Shown here one piece after another: positions 53,706 through 64,000 of a stretch of DNA of 64,000 bases. The stretch comes from Leifsonia sp052114085 (GTDB lineage Bacteria > Actinomycetota > Actinomycetes > Actinomycetales > Microbacteriaceae): the NCBI RefSeq assembly GCF_052114085.1, contig NZ_JBFREB010000001.1, forward strand, positions 3,580,245-3,644,244. The letters are read 5' to 3'. Made by a program: the position numbers and the translations under genes. How positions within the stretch are numbered: position 1 is the stretch's first letter; each line of letters begins with the position of its first letter. The notes under the pieces were generated by a model. The model made no database searches and was not told where the DNA came from. It saw only the letters and a list, made by a program, of their open reading frames with translations.

Positions 53706-54446
53706 GTGGGCGACGTCGGTCAGATCGTTTTCAGCGGCCAGCTTCTGCTCGCCCTGCCGATCGCGCTCGTCGCGGGCCTGGTCTCGTTCGCCTCACCATG
53801 CGTGCTGCCGTTGGTGCCGGGGTACCTCGCGTACGTCGGCGGCATCAGCGACCCGGGGGCCAAGCGGGACCGAGCGCGTGTCCTGACGGGCGTTGCCCTG
53901 TTCATCCTGGGCTTTGCCGTCGTCTTCATCGCATACGGCGCCGCTTTCGGTGCGCTGGGCTACTGGCTCGTGCGTTGGCAGGATGTGGTCGTCCAGGTGC
54001 TCGGTGCGCTCGTCATCGTGATGGGGCTCGTCTTCATCGGCCAGTTCTCCTTCCTGCAGCGGACGATCAAGCCGTCGTGGCGCCCAGCCACGGGCCTCAT
54101 CGGGGCGCCGCTGCTGGGCATCGTCTTCGGACTGGGCTGGACGCCGTGCATCGGGCCGACCCTCGCCGCGATCAGCGCCCTCAGCGTCGGAAGCGGTTCG
54201 CCATGGCGAGGGGCCCTGCTCGGCCTCTTCTACTGCATCGGTCTCGGCATCCCCTTCCTCCTCGTTGCGCTCGGCTTCGACTGGGTGGCCGGCTCGGTCA
54301 GCTTCGTCAAGCGCCACATCCGGGCGATCAACGTCATCGGAGGTGTGCTCCTGGTCGTGATCGGCATCCTCATGGTGACCGGTATCTGGAGTGACCTCAT
54401 GTCCCAGTTCTTGGCGGTGATCCAAGGTTTTGAGCCGGCCCTCTGA
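53706..54446 (+). CDS. ccdA: Cytochrome c biogenesis protein CcdA
   Basis: 246 residues from GTG 53706, one base after the tlpA-like stop. Six membrane segments. The two redox cysteines are in GLVSFASPCVLPLVPGYLAYVGG and GLGWTPCIGPTLAAISAL. It passes reducing power from cytoplasmic thioredoxin across the membrane to the TlpA-like protein. The next gene starts at a TTG inside its last codons. Confidence 0.94.
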   Translation: MGDVGQIVFSGQLLLALPIALVAGLVSFASPCVLPLVPGYLAYVGGISDPGAKRDRARVLTGVALFILGFAVVFIAYGAAFGALGYWLVRWQDVVVQVLGALVIVMGLVFIGQFSFLQRTIKPSWRPATGLIGAPLLGIVFGLGWTPCIGPTLAAISALSVGSGSPWRGALLGLFYCIGLGIPFLLVALGFDWVAGSVSFVKRHIRAINVIGGVLLVVIGILMVTGIWSDLMSQFLAVIQGFEPAL

Positions 54447-56058
54447 TCACATCGACGCGGCTCCTCCCCGGGAGGACCTCGACGTCGCACAACCGAAGCT
54501 GGGCCCGGGTGGGTGGCTCCGCTGGTTCTGGCGGCAGCTCACGAGCATGCGCACGGCTCTGTTCCTGCTGCTTCTTCTCGCGATCGCGGCCGTGCCGGGG
54601 TCGCTGGTGCCGCAGCGGAGCTCCGACCCGAACGGGGTCACGAAGTACTTCACCGACAACCCGTCGCTTGCGCCGGTGCTCGACAAGCTGCAGTTCTTCG
54701 ACGTGTACACATCGGTGTGGTTCTCTGCGATCTACCTGCTGCTGTTCGCGTCCCTGATCGGCTGCATCATCCCGCGCACCACGCATCACTTCGCCGCCAT
54801 GCGGGCGAAGCCGCCGAAGACGCCCGTGCGACTGGCGCGCATGGCCGGGTTCCAGTCCCGAATCCTTCCCGCCGAGCTCCGCGGAGGCGGCACCGATCCG
54901 ATCCTGGCCGCTCGCGACGTCCTCAAGGCCAACCACTATCGCGTCGCCCTCTATCAGGATGCGCGCTCCACCTCGGTCTCGGCCGAGCGTGGCTACCTGC
55001 GCGAGACCGGGAACTTGATCTTCCACATCGCGCTGGTCGGAGTGCTGCTCGCGATCGGCGTCGGCGGAGGCTTCGGCTACACCGGCCAGAAGATCGTGGT
55101 CGAGGGCCAGAGCTTCGTGAACAGCCTGCCGTCGTACAACTCGTTCAACCCGGGACGGTTCTTCAATGACGCCTCCCTCGCGCCGTTCTCGATCGCGGTC
55201 GACAAGCTAGACGTGCGCTATGAGACGAAGAATCAGGATGCGATCGGCACGCCCCTGGACTACACGGCACACGTGACCACCACGGGGCCGGGGGATGCGG
55301 CCGGGAAGACGACCATCAAGGTGAACGACCCCTTGGCGATCGGCGGCACGAACGTCTACCTGCTCGGTAACGGCTATGCGCCGACGATCACGGTGAAGGA
55401 TACGAAGGGGCACGTCGTATTCACGGACTCGGTTCCGTTCATCCCGCAAGCGGACCCCAACCTGACGTCCTTGGGATTCGTGAAGATCCCGGATGGTCTG
55501 AAGGAGCAGGTCGGCATGATCGGCTTCTTCTATCCGACGGTCACTGACAGCCAGACCGCTCAGGGAGCGCTTGCCTCCAAGTTCCCCGGACTGGATGACC
55601 CCGTCCTGAGCCTCAACGTCTATGCCGGCGACCTGGGCGTCGACGACGGTGTCCCGCAGTCGGTCTACAGCCTGAATACCGACACGCTCGAGCAGCTGGC
55701 CGGGCCTCCGACGAAGACGAAGGCGCTCGAGCTCAAGCCCGGCCAGACAGTGGACCTGCCCAATGGACTGGGGACCATCACGCTGGACGGCGTCAAGCGG
55801 TTCGCGACGTTGGAAGTGCACAATGATCCCGCGCAGATCTGGGTTCTCCTGTTCGCGGTGCTCATCCTCCTCGGACTCCTGACGTCCCTCTTCGTCCCCC
55901 GGCGCCGGCTCTGGGTGAAGGCCGTCGAGAATCGGGACGGATCACTCACGCTCGAGTACGCGGGCCTCGCGCGCGGAGACGATCCCAATCTCCTGGCGTC
56001 GGTGACAGCCGTCGCCGATCAGCACTCCAGGGCCCTGTCCGGGCCTCCGACGAATTAG
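54430..56058 (+). CDS. resB: Cytochrome c biogenesis protein ResB
   Basis: 542 residues; TTG 54430 is used since no ATG or GTG precedes the conserved region WLRWFWRQLTSMRTALFLLL, and the frame overlaps ccdA by 17 bases. Three N-terminal membrane segments, a large extracytoplasmic domain (about 200-460) and a last membrane segment near 467-490 are typical of ResB. Conserved residues include VPQRSSDPNGVTKYF and LLLFASLIGCIIPR. With CcsB it forms the system II heme lyase that attaches heme to CxxCH motifs of cytochromes. Confidence 0.94.
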   Translation: MSRPSDHIDAAPPREDLDVAQPKLGPGGWLRWFWRQLTSMRTALFLLLLLAIAAVPGSLVPQRSSDPNGVTKYFTDNPSLAPVLDKLQFFDVYTSVWFSAIYLLLFASLIGCIIPRTTHHFAAMRAKPPKTPVRLARMAGFQSRILPAELRGGGTDPILAARDVLKANHYRVALYQDARSTSVSAERGYLRETGNLIFHIALVGVLLAIGVGGGFGYTGQKIVVEGQSFVNSLPSYNSFNPGRFFNDASLAPFSIAVDKLDVRYETKNQDAIGTPLDYTAHVTTTGPGDAAGKTTIKVNDPLAIGGTNVYLLGNGYAPTITVKDTKGHVVFTDSVPFIPQADPNLTSLGFVKIPDGLKEQVGMIGFFYPTVTDSQTAQGALASKFPGLDDPVLSLNVYAGDLGVDDGVPQSVYSLNTDTLEQLAGPPTKTKALELKPGQTVDLPNGLGTITLDGVKRFATLEVHNDPAQIWVLLFAVLILLGLLTSLFVPRRRLWVKAVENRDGSLTLEYAGLARGDDPNLLASVTAVADQHSRALSGPPTN

Positions 56059-56067
56059 GCTTGCATT

Positions 56068-57135
56068 GTGACCGAGACCCTGGCTCAACTATCGACCGTG
56101 TTTCTCTACGCGGCGATGGGACTGTACGCGGCGGCGTTCATCGCCTTCGCGCTCGACCTCGCCCGACGTGGCGCGCGAGCAACCGCGGTCGAGGCTGCCG
56201 TCGTTCCGAGCGCGGTGGCGCGCCGTGCTGAAGTGGCAGCGCCTGTCGGGGCGCCATCGGCGGCTGTGATCGGGGGCGGTTCCGTGGAGCCGCCGCCGCC
56301 TCCGTCGTCCGCGATCGGCCGACTGTCCTCACGCATCAGCACTCGCGTCGAAGACGACGTGATGAACGGATCGGGCGGCGGAGCGTCGCTGAAGTGGGCC
56401 TTCGTGCTCACGATCATCGGTTTCGCGTTCCACCTGGTGGCGGTGATCCTGAGAGGCATCGCGGCCGCGCGAGTGCCGTGGGCCAACATGTGGGAGTTCT
56501 CGATGACGGGGACACTCGTCATCATCGGCGTGTTCCTGGTCGCGAACCTCAGATGGCCGATCAAGTACGTCGGCACCTTCGTTCTGGGGCTCGTCCTCGT
56601 CCTGCAAGGCATCGCTTTGCTGCGGTACTACGTGCCCGTGGTGCCGCTGCAGCCGGCACTTCAGTCGTACTGGCTCGTCATCCACATCATCGTTGCCGTG
56701 CTGGGCACGGCGTTCTTCGCACTCGGCTTCGCGCTCTCCGCGTTGCAGCTCTTGCAGTACCGGCGGGAGCGTCAGATCACGGAGTCGCGACCCCAGCAGT
56801 TCCGGTTCCTCGCGACTCTGCCCAGTTCGGTCGCTCTGGAGAACCTGGCGTACCGGATCAACATCGTGGGCTTCATCGCGTGGACCTTCACCCTGATCGC
56901 CGGCGCGATCTGGGCCGAGAAAGCGTGGGGTCGTTACTGGGGTTGGGACACCAAGGAAGTCTGGACGTTCATCATCTGGGTGATCTATGCGGGATACATC
57001 CACGCGCGAGCGACGCGCGGTTGGCGCGGATCGCGCTCGGCATGGCTGGCGATCATCGGATTCGCCGCTGTGCTCTTCAACTTCGGAATCGTGAACGTCT
57101 TCTTCCATGGACTGCACGCCTACTCCGGGCTGTGA
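56068..57135 (+). CDS. ccsB: Cytochrome c biogenesis protein CcsB/CcsA (ResC)
   Basis: 355 residues from GTG 56068. One N-terminal membrane segment, a variable Pro/Ser-rich loop (about 60-105) and about seven further membrane segments. The heme-handling tryptophan motif is AWGRYWGWDTKEVWTFI; histidines in AFHLVAVILRG, YWLVIHIIVAV and VFFHGLHAYSG are likely heme ligands. With ResB it moves heme outward and joins it to apocytochrome c. It ends the operon, followed by a terminator. Confidence 0.95.
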   Translation: MTETLAQLSTVFLYAAMGLYAAAFIAFALDLARRGARATAVEAAVVPSAVARRAEVAAPVGAPSAAVIGGGSVEPPPPPSSAIGRLSSRISTRVEDDVMNGSGGGASLKWAFVLTIIGFAFHLVAVILRGIAAARVPWANMWEFSMTGTLVIIGVFLVANLRWPIKYVGTFVLGLVLVLQGIALLRYYVPVVPLQPALQSYWLVIHIIVAVLGTAFFALGFALSALQLLQYRRERQITESRPQQFRFLATLPSSVALENLAYRINIVGFIAWTFTLIAGAIWAEKAWGRYWGWDTKEVWTFIIWVIYAGYIHARATRGWRGSRSAWLAIIGFAAVLFNFGIVNVFFHGLHAYSGL

Positions 57136-57157
57136 TCTCACAATCCATTCAGCACAG

Positions 57158-57202
57158 AACCCCCCTCGAACGCCGGCCGGCGGACGAGGGGGTTTTTCGT
57201 TT
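57158..57202 (+). terminator. Rho-independent terminator after ccsB
   Basis: Arms AACCCCCCTCG (57158-57168) and CGAGGGGGTT (57185-57194), with a GC-rich loop holding CCGGCCGG, are followed by TTTCGTTTT. A good canonical terminator, 22 bases after the ccsB stop. Confidence 0.85.
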
Positions 57203-57407
57203 TAGCCGGGCGCCCGACGGCGTCGGTCGACAACTTCCGCGTGATTCCGCGGAAGTCAACCACGACACGCCCGGGCTGCGGCCCGAATTTGCACCGGCCA
57301 GAAGCCCTGCGTAAAGTACTTACTTGTCACCCCAAAGGTGCGGGAGAGCGGAAGAGCTCCCCGGCCTCAAGCGGGACCAAATCCAAAGCCTAGCGGCAAA
57401 TCCGAAC

Positions 57408-57437
57408 TTGAATTAGTTCGCTTGCTGCGCTTAGGAT
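57408..57437 (+). promoter_or_regulatory. rRNA promoter candidate P1
   Basis: TTGAAT (57408-57413) and TAGGAT (57432-57437), separated by 18 bases, lie about 410 bases before 16S. Position and form fit an upstream rRNA promoter. Confidence 0.45.
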
Positions 57438-57531
57438 TAACACCCACTCACTGAGCAGGTCTAACCGGTTCGGATCGTGTGATTCGGTTGTGTCCACATA
57501 TAAGGGCCAACGAGGAACACGAAACGCCGAC

Positions 57532-57559
57532 TTGACAAACTGACTGAGAGTGGTAAGGT
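57532..57559 (+). promoter_or_regulatory. rRNA promoter candidate P2
   Basis: A consensus -35 TTGACA (57532-57537) and TAAGGT (57554-57559), with a 16-base spacer, are the best promoter in the leader and lie about 290 bases before 16S. Confidence 0.65.
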
Positions 57560-57848
57560 AGACAAGTTGCCTCACGGAGAAAGCCTAACGGCTGAAAAGT
57601 GAGAGCGTCCGATCCTTGAGAACTCAACAGCGTGCACAATGTCAAATGCCAAATAACCTCTGCATTGACTTCCTAGACCTAGTCTAGTGGTCGATGCGAG
57701 ATTCCTTTGGATTAGAAACAGAATGTCAGTAGATATTCGAAACTAGTCAAGACAAACTCGCAGTCGTGGACATATTTCCTGTCCGCTTCTGCACCATGTT
57801 TCCCGGTCGCTGCAGTGCTTGTCACTGTTTTGGCCGCGGAGCTAAACA
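57560..57848 (+). other. rRNA leader with pre-16S processing stem and antitermination-type sequence
   Basis: Non-coding leader. Bases 57613-57636 (containing TTGAGAACTCAACAGCGTGC) are complementary to 59552-59575 in the 16S-23S spacer over 24 positions with two mismatches and a few G-U pairs. This is the expected stem that brings both ends of 16S together for RNase cleavage. The region 57136-57407 upstream holds only the ccsB terminator and no gene. Confidence 0.75.
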
Positions 57849-62923
<5,075 letters not shown>

Positions 62924-63057
62924 ATCACTACTCTCATACATGTTGTAAGGCTGGTATGAGAGGCCAAGATTGCTTGCGTCCACTATGTGGTTCTCGATGT
63001 ACGGTCGAGAACTGATTCGAGCTGACGCTCGACGTTCACTTTTGATACATCAATAGT
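62924..63057 (+). other. 23S-5S spacer with the second arm of the pre-23S processing stem
   Basis: Bases 62972-62997 pair with 59666-59691 at 25 of 26 positions (three G-U), enclosing 23S. Nearby GTAC and AAGAT segments extend the helix on either side. No tRNA is present. Confidence 0.8.
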
Positions 63058-63176
63058 GTTTCGGCGGCCATAGCGAGAGGGAAACGCCCGGTTACATTCC
63101 GAACCCGGAAGCTAAGACTCTCTGCGCCGATGGTACTGCAGGGGGGACCCTGTGGGAGAGTAGGACACCGCCGGAC
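63058..63176 (+). rRNA. rrf: 5S ribosomal RNA
   Basis: 119 bases starting GTTTCGGCGGCCATAGCG and ending with the matching CACCGCCGGAC; the conserved loop CATTCCGAACCCGGAAG is at 63096-63112. It completes the 16S-23S-5S operon. Confidence 0.97.
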
Positions 63177-63187
63177 TTCTTTGTGAG

Positions 63188-63217
63188 ATGGCCACCCAGT
63201 GATGGGTGGCCATTTCG
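63188..63217 (+). terminator. rRNA operon terminator
   Basis: A perfect 11-bp stem, ATGGCCACCCA (63188-63198) and TGGGTGGCCAT (63203-63213), with a four-base loop is followed by TTTCG, 12 bases after 5S. Confidence 0.85.
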
Positions 63218-63285
63218 CGTTAACGGAGTCATCAGCAGTACGAAGCCTAAGGTGGGCAGCACCCGCCGATTCGACAGGAGAAGCC

Positions 63286-64000
63286 GTGAGCGACAACCCG
63301 GCAGACGAGAGCTCTCGCGAAGAGCGTTCCGAGCGTCGGCAGCAGCCCGGCCGCCCAGACCGAGCGGGCGACGGCCAGCGCCGTCCCCGAAACGAGAGCG
63401 CTGGCAACGGGCGCCCGCGCGCCGGCGGCGCGTCCCGTGATCGCTCGAACTCGAGCGGCAGCGGCCAGTGGCGCGCCGGCCGGCCCAGCGGTTCGCGTGA
63501 CGGCGACGGTGCCGGCGCAGACCGTGGACGTGACGGCTACCGCGGTCGAGACTCGGACCGGACAGGCGGCCAGCAAGGTCGTACGCCACGCGCGGGTCAG
63601 GGTGATCGACCACGTTGGAACGACGCGTCTCGCGACGGGCGTCCGGGGGACCGCTCGACGGGCGGCTACCGAGGCGGGGATCGTGACGGATCCCGCGGTC
63701 GGAGCTCGGGCGAGCGTTCGCAGGGCGGATACCGCGGCGACTCGCCGGATAGGCGTTCGGGCGACCGCCCTCAGGGCGGCTACCGCGGCGATTCCAGAGA
63801 CGGGCGTTCCGGCGAGCGTTCGCAGGGAGGCTACCGAGGCGGGGACCGAACGGGTGCCGGCAACGGCCGCGATGGCGACCGCCCTCAGGGAGGCTACCGC
63901 GGCGATTCCCGAGACGGGCGTTCCGGCGAACGTTCGCAAGGAGGCTACCGCGGCGGGGATCGCGACAGCTCCCGTAGTGGGCGGTCTGATGACCGCCCAC
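63286..64000 (+). CDS. Arg/Gly/Asp-rich repetitive protein, N-terminal part (3' end outside the window)
   Basis: The frame from GTG 63286 (AGGAG upstream at 63276-63280) stays open to the window end, giving at least 238 residues. It starts SDNPADESSREERSERRQQP and is almost wholly Arg, Gly, Asp, Ser, with no membrane segment. From 63661 it becomes a tandem array of 17- and 21-residue units beginning GGYRG. Such RGG/YRG-rich regions bind RNA and can drive phase separation. In Actinobacteria similar N-terminal tails precede helicase, methyltransferase or tetratricopeptide domains; the domain here lies beyond the window, so no function is assigned. Confidence 0.75.
   Translation, partial: MSDNPADESSREERSERRQQPGRPDRAGDGQRRPRNESAGNGRPRAGGASRDRSNSSGSGQWRAGRPSGSRDGDGAGADRGRDGYRGRDSDRTGGQQGRTPRAGQGDRPRWNDASRDGRPGDRSTGGYRGGDRDGSRGRSSGERSQGGYRGDSPDRRSGDRPQGGYRGDSRDGRSGERSQGGYRGGDRTGAGNGRDGDRPQGGYRGDSRDGRSGERSQGGYRGGDRDSSRSGRSDDRP
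63661..64000 (+). repeat. Coding tandem repeats, GGYRG units of 51 and 63 bases
   Basis: Units start at 63661, 63724, 63775, 63826, 63889 and 63940, with lengths of 21, 17, 17, 21 and 17 residues and an incomplete sixth. Typical units are GGYRGDSRDGRSGERSQ and GGYRGGDRTGAGNGRDGDRPQ. Two units (63775 and 63889) encode the same 17 residues with few DNA differences, suggesting recent expansion. Confidence 0.9.

Noticed and set aside
57490..57498. A DnaA-box-like GTGTCCACA in the rRNA leader.
   Set aside because: It is a single site with one mismatch and no neighbouring boxes, so it is probably chance.
63661..64000. A CRISPR-like or satellite repeat.
   Set aside because: The repeats keep one reading frame, differ by whole codons and have no unique spacers, so they are coding repeats.

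Overview
The window is chromosomal DNA of a high-GC actinobacterium. The 16S rRNA, the rRNA spacers without tRNA genes, the coproporphyrin-type heme pathway (HemQ), the system II cytochrome c genes and the many GTG starts all fit Microbacteriaceae, close to Leifsonia. That placement comes from sequence character and gene content, not from a database search. Genes are dense on both strands, most have clear families, and no tRNA, IS element or CRISPR array was seen.

Layout. 1-4.7 kb: the 3' end of an RHS/YD-repeat protein with a variable C-terminal tip, followed by two small membrane proteins that look related to each other and flank a frameshifted HicB-like gene. This is a candidate toxin/immunity locus, less GC-rich than the rest and closed by a hairpin terminator. 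4.7-6.8 kb: an SGNH lipoprotein plus an acyltransferase-3 membrane protein, together equivalent to a split OafA. 6.8-17.1 kb: a class A beta-lactamase-like hydrolase, an M13 metallopeptidase, a PrsW-type protease, an MprF-like protein, glycyl-tRNA synthetase, a DUF3800 protein and a GNAT acetyltransferase.

17.1-28.5 kb: a nearly complete heme supercluster. Divergent hemA faces hemE, hemY/cgoX, three small membrane or stress-type genes, hemQ, hemH, hemC, hemD, hemB and hemL. It encodes every step from glutamyl-tRNA to heme b through coproporphyrin, and many of its genes are joined by ATGA or GTGA overlaps. 28.5-33.5 kb: a sugar ABC importer (binding protein, single-domain ATPase, permease) with a ROK repressor, a palindromic operator candidate and a strong intercistronic hairpin. 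33.5-42.9 kb: assorted genes, including a DUF1304 pair, an AcuI-like reductase, a PEP mutase family protein, an LssY_C protein, a Na+/H+ antiporter, TrhO, a polyprenol-phosphate mannosyltransferase, a PEBP protein and a LysE exporter.

42.9-48.9 kb: the methylcitrate cycle genes prpD, prpB and prpC, with a GH25 lysozyme carrying CWB2 repeats lying between prpD and prpB. 48.9-52.2 kb: a thiolase, an archaeal-type AspRS and RadC. 52.2-57.1 kb: DnaA-box-like sites, then a cytochrome c maturation operon (phosphatase, TlpA, CcdA, ResB, CcsB) that uses the heme made by the hem cluster. 57.2-63.2 kb: an rRNA operon (16S-23S-5S) with two promoter candidates, visible pre-16S and pre-23S processing stems and a terminator. 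63.3-64 kb: the start of an Arg/Gly/Asp-rich, tandem-repeat protein that runs off the window.
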